Part shown: piece after piece, positions 47,601-56,463 of the stretch | How positions within the stretch are numbered: position 1 is the first letter of the stretch | Layout of the letters: each line of letters opens with the position of its first letter | Source: Nocardia otitidiscaviarum NBRC 14405 | Lineage (GTDB): Bacteria; Actinomycetota; Actinomycetes; Mycobacteriales; Mycobacteriaceae | Assembly: GCF_000308635.1 (NCBI RefSeq) | Contig: NZ_BAGD01000022.1 | Location: 1-64,000 of the forward strand | DNA: 64,000 nt | Reading direction: 5' to 3' | Made by a program: the position numbers and the translations under genes | The notes under the pieces: model-generated | The model's input: the letters and a program-made list of their open reading frames with translations, nothing else | What the model was told of the DNA's origin: nothing | Databases searched by the model: none

Positions 47601-48867
47601 GGTTCCCGGCTTCGTCCCGGGTGCCGACGCACCGGACGGGGTCGCGGGCCGGTCGGATGCCTCCGGCACCTCCGGTGCCGCGCGGGCCGGGGCGGTGGGG
47701 ACGCCGGGCGAGGGCGATACGACATCGACTGCCACCCGCATGGCCGGGGCGGGACACCCGGGGGAGCCCGCCACCGGACGCGAGGGCGCCGAGTCACCTG
47801 CCGTCGCCGCCGCGCAGGAGCACGAAGCGGGCGACGTGCGGCGTGGGGCGGGAATCGGCGGCGCGACCGCGGACGCGGTGCCCGCTGAGGCTGCTACGGA
47901 CACCGAGAGCGGTGCTGGCGGTGATGCTTTCGTAGCCGCGCGGGCTGGAGAAGGCGCGTCTGTCGTGCCGGAATCGGAGACCGCCAGCGGTGCGGCTCGG
48001 CCTGGGCGGGACGGCGCTGTCGAGGCTGAGATCGGACGTGGCGCCGAGGTGGCCGGTGCGGCGGAGCCGACGGTGGGCAGCGGTGTGCCTGATACAGCGG
48101 CGGGTGCCGGGAAGTCCGAGCGTGCCGGTGCGGCCGATGGAGCGGCGGGGGCCGACATGTTGGCGACTGTGGAGGGGGCCTGGGTCGAGATCAAGGCGAA
48201 GGTGCGGGAGTTCGGGCCCGCGCTGCCCGCCCTGCTGGCCGCCGCCGCCGTCGCGCGGGTCGAGGGCGATGTGATCGTGCTGGCGCATCAGCACGCGGCG
48301 CTGGCGCAGCGGTTGTCGGAGGCGAAGAACCTGGAGGCGGTGCGGTCCACCGTGCGGGCGGTACTCGGGCGGGAGTTCGAGGTGCGCTGGGAGGTCGGGG
48401 GTGCCGCGCCGGGTGGTGCCGGACGGAGTGCCGGGAACACCGGACGCGGGGCGGGCGCTGGAGGGGGGCAGGCTGCGGCGAAGAAGGCTCCGCCGAAGTT
48501 CTCCCGGCCGAGTCAGGCCAAGTCCGCCGCCGCGGGGGCGGCCGAGCCGCGGACCGATACGTCCGGTGGCTGGGGTGCCCCGCCGTCGAGCGCCCGGGAC
48601 GGGGACTCGTCCGGGGGCGCTCCGGCATCCCCCCTGGACGACGATATTCCGCTGCCCGACGGGCCGGACCTTCCCGACGACCCGGGGCCGTCGGACTACT
48701 CGCCGGTAGGTTATGACGGGGTCCCACCTGCTTCGACAGAGGAGGAGGAGCGGGAGATGTTGGCCGATGCGGCCGTGCCCGTACCGCCCGGTGATCGCCG
48801 CGACCCGGATGAGATGGCCTTGGAGTTGCTGCGGTCGGAGTTGGGTGCCAGCCCGCTGGAGGCTTGA
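44692..48867 (+). CDS. dnaX: DNA polymerase III subunit gamma/tau, greatly expanded
   Basis: The clamp-loader ATPase. Residues 1-383 are the AAA+ part: Walker A GPRGCGKTS, a zinc site with Cys residues in NCVEGPTSTPCGVCASC, the Walker B VFIVDEAH and the sensor motif. Two short conserved tau segments follow at about 672-743 (RARETLLMLVGYA) and 1156-1236 (EGAWVEIKAKVREFGPALPAL). Between them lie some 700 residues of Ala/Gly/Pro/Ser/Asp low-complexity sequence, giving 1391 residues in all; mycobacterial DnaX is under 600. The GTG at 44692 starts the conserved ALYRKYRP. Confidence 0.93.
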   Translation: MALYRKYRPATFAEVVGQEHVTEPLSTALDTGRISHAYLFSGPRGCGKTSSARILARSLNCVEGPTSTPCGVCASCVALAPGGPGNLDVIELDAASHGGVDDTRELRDRAFYAPAESRYRVFIVDEAHMVTTAGFNALLKIVEEPPAHLIFVFATTEPDKVLPTIRSRTHHYPFRLLPPATMRGLLGRICDQEGVQVEEAVYPLVIRAGGGSPRDSLSVLDQLLAGAGSEGVTYPRAVSLLGVTDIALIDDAVEALATDDGAALFGVIDRVVESGHDPRRFATDLLERLRDLILLRAVPDATDRGLVSGPGDVLDRMRAQADAIGPATLTRYAELLHEGLGEMRGATAPRLLLEVIAARMLLPSATDTESAALQRLERIERRLAGAPLPPAAGNAAPGNPTAGNPTAADPGVAGSATPQHGAQPTAGPSAAQPNPGGSPRRRGAEALAAMRAEKSGTQASPAPGTRQPEPTPPSGAAPSGSATGGSTPATSAAGPSHGAAGKPAPTSTGAPANRAAAGNSAPTSSNSSPADTHDAPDASAAAKPEGGVTDAGGSAPDLDAIAQSGDPAAAPSAARLPSGTSAARPPELDPVTGGPSDLPRSAARPEVAAPQQQSPAEAAPSSPGGGVSQAGTGSTAGSAAASATTASAATQPATSPAAQPVSPASPGPAADFERARETLLMLVGYASARAVAEPQWTEKLTGWAARLHTLTPAATAEIQTVLTEDAAALRELLGSAARVVHGADPAAPSVPVTGGAAAPARSAGPATAASVDTPGAAAGSTGAPDASSGEAVAPTSPAHAARPAAAADSPATRSDADAREQASEGIGSAAAQRDADGAARSTSARAEGAAPQAVPASVIDAGLQDSAAVAGSTAGRGSSDGGAHGAAGEHGQPGDRSDANAAAQRRNTGVPEGDSAPELPNAPAVAGAAVDPSVGEDSTGGAPRGADGQRDRIGDRAAGPDATGQRRTAEVPGFVPGADAPDGVAGRSDASGTSGAARAGAVGTPGEGDTTSTATRMAGAGHPGEPATGREGAESPAVAAAQEHEAGDVRRGAGIGGATADAVPAEAATDTESGAGGDAFVAARAGEGASVVPESETASGAARPGRDGAVEAEIGRGAEVAGAAEPTVGSGVPDTAAGAGKSERAGAADGAAGADMLATVEGAWVEIKAKVREFGPALPALLAAAAVARVEGDVIVLAHQHAALAQRLSEAKNLEAVRSTVRAVLGREFEVRWEVGGAAPGGAGRSAGNTGRGAGAGGGQAAAKKAPPKFSRPSQAKSAAAGAAEPRTDTSGGWGAPPSSARDGDSSGGAPASPLDDDIPLPDGPDLPDDPGPSDYSPVGYDGVPPASTEEEEREMLADAAVPVPPGDRRDPDEMALELLRSELGASPLEA

Positions 48868-49122
48868 CAGCACCCGTGTGAGGCACCTTAAGTTAACCGG
48901 AGTTCGCATCCGGCGGTACTATGATCGGGTGGCCGTGAGTTCTGGCTCGGCGAGGTTCTAAGGTATGCCCAGGCGCAAGGGCTGCCGGAGCGTCGACAAG
49001 CCGGTTCGTGACGCGGTTTGTACAGCGTCAGGACGGTCGGTCGACAAGGCCGGTCGGCGAGGTAACCGCGGCCGCTCCGCACAACGCGGTGACGGCGCAC
49101 CTTTAGAGAGGACAACTCCGAT
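48868..49122 (+). promoter_or_regulatory. promoter region of fadAB
   Basis: TTGACA (48864-48869, overlapping the dnaX stop) is followed after 18-19 nt by TTAAGT/TAAGTT. A second -10-like TACTAT lies at 48917. An imperfect direct repeat, GTCGACAAG-CCGGTTCG and GTCGACAAG-GCCGGTCG, occurs at 48992 and 49040. No gene is seen. Confidence 0.4.
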
Positions 49123-50334
49123 ATGACCACAGAGGCCTACATTTACGAGGCCGTCCGCACTCCGCGCGGCAAGAACCGTGGCGGCTCGCTGCATTCGGTC
49201 AAGCCGATCGACCTGACAACCGGTCTGGTCCAGGAGCTGCGGAACCGGTTCCCGAACCTGGACGAGGACCGCATCTCGGACATCATCCTCGGCGTGGTCT
49301 CGCCGGTCGGTGACCAGGGCGCCGACATCGCCCGCACCACCGTGCTGACCGCGGGTCTGCCCGACACCGTCGGCGGCTTCCAGCTCAACCGCTTCTGCGC
49401 CTCCGGCCTCGAGGCCGTCAACCTGGCCGCGCAGAAGGTCCGCTCCGGCTTCGACGATCTCGTCATCGCCGGCGGCGTCGAGTCCATGTCCCGCGTGCCG
49501 ATGGGCTCCGACGGCGGCGCCATGTTCATGGACCCGGCCACCGCGTACCCGAACTACATCGTTCCGCAGGGCATCTCGGCCGACCTCATCGCCACCATCG
49601 AGGGCTTCACCCGCGACGACGTGGACGCCTACGCCGTCCGCTCGCAGGACCTCGCCGCCAAGGCATGGAAGAACGGCTACTTCGCCAACTCCGTCGTCCC
49701 GGTCAAGGACATGAACGGTCTGACCGTGCTGGACAACGACGAGCACATGCGTCCCGGCACCACCGCCGCCGACCTGGGCAAGCTGAACCCGGCCTTCGCC
49801 GGTATCGGCGACATGGGCGGCTTCGATGCCGTCGCCATGCAGCGCTACACCTACGTCGAGAAGATCGAGCACGTCCACACCGGTGGCAACAGCTCGGGCA
49901 TCGTCGACGGCGCCGCCCTGGTGCTGGTCGGCAACGAGGACGCCGGCAAGGCTTCCGGCCTGACCGCCCGCGCCCGCATCGTGGCCACCGCCACCTCCGG
50001 CGCCGACGCCACCATCATGCTCACCGGCCCGACCCCGGCCGCCGAGAAGGCCCTCGCGAAGGCAGGACTGAAGCGTGAGGACATCGATCTCTACGAGATC
50101 AACGAGGCCTTCGCCTCCGTCGTCCTGAAGTTCCAGAAGGACTTGCAGATCCCGGACGAGAAGCTGAACGTCAACGGTGGCGCGATCGCCATGGGCCACC
50201 CGCTGGGCGCCACCGGCGCCATGATCACCGGCACCATGGTCGACGAGCTGCACCGTCGCAATGCCCGCTACGCGCTGATCACCCTGTGCATCGGCGGCGG
50301 CATGGGTGTGGCCACCATCATCGAACGCGTCTGA
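49123..50334 (+). CDS. fadA: acetyl-CoA acetyltransferase (thiolase)
   Basis: A 403-residue thiolase that cleaves 3-ketoacyl-CoA in beta-oxidation. The acyl-accepting Cys is in [11 protein letters not shown] (about residue 90). The C-terminal active site has [18 protein letters not shown] with its His and the second Cys in LCIGGGMG. The ATG has AGAGAGGA upstream. It is followed 35 nt later by fadB, with which it forms the trifunctional-type complex. The pair sits between dnaX and pknK, an insertion relative to the mycobacterial order. Confidence 0.93.
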   Translation: MTTEAYIYEAVRTPRGKNRGGSLHSVKPIDLTTGLVQELRNRFPNLDEDRISDIILGVVSPVGDQGADIARTTVLTAGLPDTVGGFQLNRFCASGLEAVNLAAQKVRSGFDDLVIAGGVESMSRVPMGSDGGAMFMDPATAYPNYIVPQGISADLIATIEGFTRDDVDAYAVRSQDLAAKAWKNGYFANSVVPVKDMNGLTVLDNDEHMRPGTTAADLGKLNPAFAGIGDMGGFDAVAMQRYTYVEKIEHVHTGGNSSGIVDGAALVLVGNEDAGKASGLTARARIVATATSGADATIMLTGPTPAAEKALAKAGLKREDIDLYEINEAFASVVLKFQKDLQIPDEKLNVNGGAIAMGHPLGATGAMITGTMVDELHRRNARYALITLCIGGGMGVATIIERV

Positions 50335-50369
50335 CGCCCACTGACTTTTCTCTAGGAGAACGAGAACCA

Positions 50370-52523
50370 ATGACTGAGAACATGATCGGCTGGGAGAAGG
50401 ACGCCGACGGTATCGTCGTGCTGACCATGGACGACCCGAATCAGGGCGCCAACACCATGAACCAGCTGTACAAGGACTCGATGCGGGCCACCGTGGACCG
50501 CCTCGTGGCCGAGGTCGACGACATCACCGGTGTCGTCATCACCTCCGCGAAGAAGACCTTCTTCGCCGGCGGCGACCTCAAGAACATGATGCAGACCGGC
50601 CCGGACGACGCCGCCGCCATCATGGAGGAGCTCACCTTCATCAAGAGCGACCTGCGTCGACTCGAGCAGCTGGGCAAGCCGGTTGTCGCGGCCATCAACG
50701 GTGCCGCGCTCGGTGGTGGCCTGGAGATCGCGCTGGCCACGCACTACCGCATCGCCGCCGACGTCAAGGGCCTGAAGATCGGCCTGCCCGAGGTGAAGCT
50801 GGGTCTGCTGCCCGCCGGTGGCGGCGTCACCCGCGTCACCCGCATGCTCGGCATCGCCAACGGCCTGATGGGCGTGCTGCTGCAGGGCAACGAGTTCAAC
50901 GCGCAGAAGGCCAAGGCCACCGGCCTGGTCAACGAGGTCGTCGGTTCCATCGAGGAGCTGGTCCCGGCCGCCAAGGCGTGGATCAAGGCCAACCCGGACA
51001 AGGGCGTGCAGCCCTGGGACGTCAAGGGTTTCAAGATCCCCGGTGGCACCCCGTCCACCCCGTCGCTGGCCGCCAACCTGCCGGCGTTCCCGGCCAACCT
51101 GCGCAAGCAGCTCAAGGGCCAGAACATGCCGGCCCCGCAGGCCATCATGGCCGCCGCGGTCGAGGGCGCGCAGGTCGACTTCGACAACGCCTCGCTCATC
51201 GAGTCGCGCTACTTCGTCTCGCTGCTGACCGGCCCGGTCGCGAAGAACATGATCCAGGCGTTCTTCTTCGACCTGCAGTCGATCAACAACGGCGGTTCGC
51301 GTCCCAAGGACGTGCCGAAGCGTGAGATCAAGAAGGTCGGCGTCATCGGCGCGGGCATGATGGGCGCGGGCATCGCGTACGTCACCGCCAAGGCCGGCAT
51401 CGACGTCGTCCTCAAGGACGTCACCATCGAGGCCGCCAACAAGGGCAAGGACTACTCGGTCAAGCTCGAGGAGAAGGCGCTCTCGCGGGGCAAGACCACC
51501 GAGGAGAAGTCCAAGGCGCTGCTGGATCGGATCACCCCGACCGCCGATCCCAAGGATTTCGCTGGCGTGGACTTCGTCATCGAGGCCGTGTTCGAGAATC
51601 CCGAGCTGAAGAACAAGGTCTTCCAGGAGATCGAGGACATCGTGGACGCCGACGCGCTGCTCGGCTCCAACACCTCGACCCTGCCGATCACCCTGCTGGC
51701 GGGTGGAGTGAAGCGGGCCGAGGACTTCATCGGCATCCACTTCTTCTCGCCGGTCGACAAGATGCCGCTGGTCGAGATCATCAAGGGCGAGAAGACCTCC
51801 GACGAGGCGCTGGCCCGGGTGTACGACTACACCCTCGCCATCCGCAAGACCCCGATCGTGGTCAACGACTCGCGCGGCTTCTACACCTCGCGCGTCATCG
51901 GCAAGTTCATCAACGAGGCCATCAAGATGCTCGACGAGGGCATCGACCCGCAGACCATCGAGCAGGCCGGTCTGCAGGCGGGCTACCCGGCGGCTCCGCT
52001 GAAGCTGTCGGACGAGCTGAACTTCACCACCATGCAGAAGATCTACAAGGAGACCGCGGCGGCCCTCGAGGCCGAGGGTGGCGAGATCGACGCCGCCTCC
52101 GCCGCGACCGCCGCGATCCTGGACAAGCTGGTGGGCGAGTTCGACCGCAAGGGCAAGGCCGGTGGCGCGGGCTTCTACGACTACGAGAACGGCAAGGCCA
52201 CCAGCCTGTGGTCGGAGCTGCGCTCGCTGTACAAGACCTCGACCGAACTGCCCGAGGGCGTCACCTTCCAGGATCTGAAGGACCGCATGCTGTTCGCGGA
52301 GGCCATCGAGACCCAGAAGTGCTTCGACGAGGGTGTGCTCACCACCACCGCCGACGCCAATATCGGCTCGATCTTCGGCATCGGCTTCCCGGCCTGGACC
52401 GGTGGCACCCACCAGTTCATCGTGGGCTACCCGGGTGGGCAGGAGGCCTTCGTGGCCCGTGCCGACGAACTGGCCGCCAAGTTCGGCGACCGTTTCCAGG
52501 TGCCTGCGTCGCTGCGCAAGTAA
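50370..52523 (+). CDS. fadB: fatty acid oxidation complex alpha subunit
   Basis: A 717-residue bifunctional protein. Residues 15-190 are an enoyl-CoA hydratase with FFAGGDLKNM and NGAALGGGLEIALA oxyanion-hole motifs. Residues 325 onward are a 3-hydroxyacyl-CoA dehydrogenase with VGVIGAGMMGAGIAYV and the catalytic HFFSPVDKMPLVEI. It hydrates and oxidises acyl-CoA for FadA. The ATG has GGAG upstream. A strong terminator follows. Confidence 0.94.
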   Translation: MTENMIGWEKDADGIVVLTMDDPNQGANTMNQLYKDSMRATVDRLVAEVDDITGVVITSAKKTFFAGGDLKNMMQTGPDDAAAIMEELTFIKSDLRRLEQLGKPVVAAINGAALGGGLEIALATHYRIAADVKGLKIGLPEVKLGLLPAGGGVTRVTRMLGIANGLMGVLLQGNEFNAQKAKATGLVNEVVGSIEELVPAAKAWIKANPDKGVQPWDVKGFKIPGGTPSTPSLAANLPAFPANLRKQLKGQNMPAPQAIMAAAVEGAQVDFDNASLIESRYFVSLLTGPVAKNMIQAFFFDLQSINNGGSRPKDVPKREIKKVGVIGAGMMGAGIAYVTAKAGIDVVLKDVTIEAANKGKDYSVKLEEKALSRGKTTEEKSKALLDRITPTADPKDFAGVDFVIEAVFENPELKNKVFQEIEDIVDADALLGSNTSTLPITLLAGGVKRAEDFIGIHFFSPVDKMPLVEIIKGEKTSDEALARVYDYTLAIRKTPIVVNDSRGFYTSRVIGKFINEAIKMLDEGIDPQTIEQAGLQAGYPAAPLKLSDELNFTTMQKIYKETAAALEAEGGEIDAASAATAAILDKLVGEFDRKGKAGGAGFYDYENGKATSLWSELRSLYKTSTELPEGVTFQDLKDRMLFAEAIETQKCFDEGVLTTTADANIGSIFGIGFPAWTGGTHQFIVGYPGGQEAFVARADELAAKFGDRFQVPASLRK

Positions 52524-52584
52524 CTCTCCTGCGGGCGCATATGCGCCACTGACGCGGTGCGTACCGTGTCTGCCGGGGTGAACC

Positions 52585-52623
52585 ACACGGCCCGGATCGC
52601 GAATATCGCGGTCCGGGCCGTGT
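52585..52623 (+). terminator. terminator of fadAB
   Basis: An 18-bp stem with one G-U mismatch (ACACGGCCCGG.../...CCGGGCCGTGT), 3-nt loop, followed by CCCGTTTTCC. Confidence 0.8.
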
Positions 52624-52801
52624 CCCGTTTTCCCGACCTCCACCGACCCTGCTGATTCGAACCGGTCGGCACGCCGAGATACGCGGCGAATCGTCCACAC
52701 ACCCCGCACACCCGCGCTACGTTTGAAATATGCGCGGGTAGAACACTGGGCTGGCCCGTACGTTTCGGTATGCGCTTGTTCCGAGTTCGAGGTGGGCGGA
52801 G

Positions 52802-55800
52802 ATGAATCCACAGTCACGTTCGGGGAAACCCCGAGCAGACACAACTCCAGCCGACACGAACACGCAGAACTACCTTCCGGTCGGCCTGGTCGACGAGCTC
52901 GAGGTGATGGGACTCTTCGACGCCGAGGAGATCGGACGGGGCGGGTTCGGCGTGGTGTACCGCTGCGCCCAGCGGGCCCTGGACCGTGAGGTCGCGGTGA
53001 AGGTGCTGTCCTCGGAGATCGACGACGAGAGCCGGGAGCGCTTCCTGCGTGAGGAACAGGCCATGGGGCGACTGTCCGGACACCCCAATATCGTCGAGAT
53101 CCTGCAGGTGGACGTGACGGCGAGCGGACAGCCGTTCATCGTCATGCCCTTCGCCGTGCACGGTTCGCTGGAACGGCTCGTGCGCGACCGCGGGCCGCTG
53201 AGCTGGTCGGACACCGTGCGGGTCGGGGTCAAACTGGCCGGAGCCATCGAGAGCGCGCATCGGGCGCACGTGCTGCACCGCGATGTGAAACCCGCGAACG
53301 TCCTGCTCAGCCGGTACGGGGAACCACAGCTCACCGATTTCGGCATCGCTCGCATTCCGGGCGGATTCCGCACCTCGACCAGCATGATCACCGGATCGCC
53401 CGCCTTCACCGCGCCCGAGGTGCTCAAGGGCGAGGAGCCGACCGTGCGCTCGGATGTCTACGGCCTCGGGGCCACCCTGTTCGCCCTGCTGACCGGGCAC
53501 GCGGCCTTCGAGCGGAAGGTGGGGGAGAAGGTCGTCTCCCAGTTCCTGCGCATTACCAGCCAGCCGCTGCCGGATCTGCGCGAGCAGGACATCCCCGCCG
53601 ATGTCGCCGCGGCCATCGAGGCGGCCATGGCGCCCGATCCACGCGACCGGCCCGCCAGCGCGGTGGAATTCGGGGAGATGCTGCGCACGGTGCAGCGCGA
53701 GCACGGTCAGGTTCCCGATGAGATGGCACTGCTCGACAGTGGCCCGCCCGAGTCGGACGTGTCGGCGGAATCTCCTGCCGCCCAATCCTATTCACCAGTG
53801 CGCAGTGGCACGGTGGTGACGTCGCCGCGGCGGTCGCTGAGCTTCCCGCCGCTCGGCGGAACCCGCGCGGGCACCGCCACCGGCAGCCAGGCCGCCCATA
53901 CCGGCACCACGATGCCCCCCACCGCCGTCACCAAATTCCGGCCGCCCACCCCGGCGCGGGAACCGGTGGCGCGCCCACGCCTGCTGGAACCGCTGCGGGC
54001 GGCCGGGCAGCGGCGGCTCGCGCTGATCCACGCCCCGGCGGGCTTCGGCAAGAGCACCCTGGCCGCGCAGTGGTGCGCCGAACTCACCGATCGCGGCGTG
54101 GCGGTGGCCTGGATCGGCATCGACAGCGACGACGACAACGAGGTGTGGCTGCTCGCCCATATCATCGCCGCCATCCGGCGGGTGCGGCCCGAGCTCGGAG
54201 CGGGTCTGGAGCAGGCCCTCGAGGAGCGTCCCGCCGACGCGGTGCCGTTCGCGGTGTCCACGCTCATCGACGAGATCCACGCCAGCGGGTCCACCGTGGT
54301 CGTGGTGGTGGACGACTGGCATCGCAGCACCGATACCGGCGCGCAGCGGGTGCTGGAGGCACTGCTCGACAACGGTTGCCACCACCTGCGATTCGTCATC
54401 ACCAGCCGGGATCGGTCCGGGCTGCCGCTGAACCGGATGCAGGTGGCCGACGAACTGGTGGAGATCGGGTCGGGGCAGCTGCGGCTGACCGAGGCGGAGA
54501 CGCGACAGATGCTGGCCGACCGGTCCGCCTGCGAGCTCACCGACCGGCAGATCGAGCAGATCCACACCGCCACCGACGGCTGGCCCGCCGCTTTGCAACT
54601 GATCTGCATGACACTGCGTTCCGAACACGACCCCGAGCAGCTCATCGCGCGACTGTCCGGTGATACCAAGGCGATTCGCGAGTACCTCGCCGAGAACGTG
54701 CTCGACGGGCTGGAACCGCGCATGCTCGGCTTCCTCAGCGCGGTCGCGGTGCCGGAACGGGTGAACGCCTCGTTGGCCGCCGCGCTCACCGGCGATCCGG
54801 ACGCCGCGGGGCTCTTGGAGCAGGCGGAGGAGCGTGAGCTGTTCCTGCACCGGCTCGACGACGATCCGACCTGGTTCCGGATGCAGCCCATGTTCGCCGA
54901 ACAGCTGCGCGCCCGTCTGGACCGCACCGCGCCGGGTGAACAGAAGGCACTGCACCGCAAGGCGGCTCGCTGGTTCGCCGAGCACAATATGCTGCGCCAG
55001 TCGGTGGATCACGCACTGGCCGCCGCCGATTTCAAGATGGCGCTGGACCTGGTCGAGAACGGCGGCATGGATCTCATCGACCGCTCGCGACTGGCCACCC
55101 TGTTCGGAACGGTGTCGAAACTGCCTGTGCAGCAGGTGACTTCACGCTCCAAGCTGCTCATGGCCTTGGCGCGGGCGAATGTGAACCTACAGCAGTCGAG
55201 CGCGGCGTGGTCGGCGCTGGGGCGGCTGTCGAATCTGCTCGCCCGCACCTCGCCGACCGATGCCGAGGCGGTGCGGCAGCGCTGCCAGGCCGCGGTGCTG
55301 GCGGCCGTCGACCAGGTGGCGCGGGACCGCACCGAGGGCGTGGCCGAACGCATCGCCGAATGTCTGCGCCTGGCCGACGATCTGCCCGCGTGGACGGTGT
55401 CCACCGCCGCGAATCTGGCCTCCTTCGTGCGGCTGTGCGATTTCGACTTCGACGGCGCGCGCGAGATGCAGGAGTGGGCGGCGACCTATCACACCCGCTC
55501 CGCCGATCCGCTGGGCGAGGTGCTCGGGTTGTGCGGGCTCGGGGCCGCGGCCTACGAACAACTCGATATCGCCACCGCCACCGCGGCTTTCGAGCAGGCG
55601 TGGCAGACCGCACGGGATCGGTCCGGACCGCGCTCGCATGCGGTGCGGGTGGCGGCGGCGCTACTGGGTGAGATGACCTACCGACGCGGCGATCTGGAGG
55701 CCGCCGAACGGCTGCTCGATCAGAGTCACCAGCTGACGGCTCGAATCGGGCCGGTGGACTTCCTCATCACCACCTTCGTGATCGGTGCGCGGGTCAAGGC

Positions 55801-56419
55801 CGTGCGCGGTGATCTGGAGACCGCCGCCGCCCGCCTCGACGAGGGGGCGCGCATCGCGGCCGACCGCAAGGTGGCCCGCCTCGCGGCCCATATTCGCGCC
55901 GAACGCCTGCGCCTGGGTCTGCCGCCCGACCCGCTCACCGGCGGTCAGGTCACCGAACCGCTGGTGCGCGCTGTCCGCCACACCACCGGAACCGCCTGGC
56001 TCACCGCGGAAGCCGAGGAGATCGCCACCATCCGCGCGCTGCTGGCCCGCCACTACCGCGGGTCGGACGGCTACTTCGGCAACGACGACATCGCCCCGCT
56101 CGGCACCGATGACACCACCGTCAAACGCGCCCGCGCCCTGCACGCCCGCATCCGCGAACAACGCCGTCCCCGAGCCGAATTGGATTCCGCCCTGCTGCTG
56201 GCCGAGTGCCTGTCCACCGCGGGCTGGGCGGGCGAATCCATCAGCGTGCTCACCCCGGTGGTGGTGCGCTGCGCCGAACTGAACTGGCCCCGCCCCCTGC
56301 TCGACGCGGGTCCCGGCGTGCTCGGCATCCTGCGCACCCTCCGGCACGAAATGCCGCTGGGCACCGGGGGACAGGAGCCGCAGGAGCTGCCCCGGCGGTT
56401 CCTGGACTCACTGCTGTGA
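52802..56419 (+). CDS. pknK: PknK-like serine/threonine protein kinase with MalT-type ATPase region
   Basis: A 1205-residue cytosolic protein. The kinase domain (about residues 38-305) has the glycine loop EIGRGGFGVVY, the lysine in VAVKVL, HRDVKPANVLL near 160, DFG in TDFGIAR near 178 and APE. The second part (about 380 onward) is a STAND/MalT-like ATPase with Walker A HAPAGFGKST near 410 and a helical repeat region to the C-terminus. No LuxR-type helix-turn-helix is found at the end. The layout matches mycobacterial PknK. It probably links growth signals to gene expression; substrates are unknown. Confidence 0.88.
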   Translation: MNPQSRSGKPRADTTPADTNTQNYLPVGLVDELEVMGLFDAEEIGRGGFGVVYRCAQRALDREVAVKVLSSEIDDESRERFLREEQAMGRLSGHPNIVEILQVDVTASGQPFIVMPFAVHGSLERLVRDRGPLSWSDTVRVGVKLAGAIESAHRAHVLHRDVKPANVLLSRYGEPQLTDFGIARIPGGFRTSTSMITGSPAFTAPEVLKGEEPTVRSDVYGLGATLFALLTGHAAFERKVGEKVVSQFLRITSQPLPDLREQDIPADVAAAIEAAMAPDPRDRPASAVEFGEMLRTVQREHGQVPDEMALLDSGPPESDVSAESPAAQSYSPVRSGTVVTSPRRSLSFPPLGGTRAGTATGSQAAHTGTTMPPTAVTKFRPPTPAREPVARPRLLEPLRAAGQRRLALIHAPAGFGKSTLAAQWCAELTDRGVAVAWIGIDSDDDNEVWLLAHIIAAIRRVRPELGAGLEQALEERPADAVPFAVSTLIDEIHASGSTVVVVVDDWHRSTDTGAQRVLEALLDNGCHHLRFVITSRDRSGLPLNRMQVADELVEIGSGQLRLTEAETRQMLADRSACELTDRQIEQIHTATDGWPAALQLICMTLRSEHDPEQLIARLSGDTKAIREYLAENVLDGLEPRMLGFLSAVAVPERVNASLAAALTGDPDAAGLLEQAEERELFLHRLDDDPTWFRMQPMFAEQLRARLDRTAPGEQKALHRKAARWFAEHNMLRQSVDHALAAADFKMALDLVENGGMDLIDRSRLATLFGTVSKLPVQQVTSRSKLLMALARANVNLQQSSAAWSALGRLSNLLARTSPTDAEAVRQRCQAAVLAAVDQVARDRTEGVAERIAECLRLADDLPAWTVSTAANLASFVRLCDFDFDGAREMQEWAATYHTRSADPLGEVLGLCGLGAAAYEQLDIATATAAFEQAWQTARDRSGPRSHAVRVAAALLGEMTYRRGDLEAAERLLDQSHQLTARIGPVDFLITTFVIGARVKAVRGDLETAAARLDEGARIAADRKVARLAAHIRAERLRLGLPPDPLTGGQVTEPLVRAVRHTTGTAWLTAEAEEIATIRALLARHYRGSDGYFGNDDIAPLGTDDTTVKRARALHARIREQRRPRAELDSALLLAECLSTAGWAGESISVLTPVVVRCAELNWPRPLLDAGPGVLGILRTLRHEMPLGTGGQEPQELPRRFLDSLL

Positions 56420-56463
56420 CGGAACCGTCCGCGGTTCGCGTCGAGGGTGGTTCGCGTCGAGGA

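Noticed and set aside
45684..48194. An 836-codon open frame antisense to dnaX
   Set aside because: It mirrors the GC-rich low-complexity dnaX linker; such antisense frames arise from third-position GC bias, and no motif is present.
48992..49056. Attachment-site duplication from the GTCGACAAG direct repeat
   Set aside because: Only about 17 imperfect bases 48 nt apart, with no mobile gene between them.
50352..52844. An 830-codon antisense frame over fadB
   Set aside because: The translation is His/Leu/Gly/Arg/Asp-rich filler without domains, and the sense strand has a clear bifunctional enzyme.
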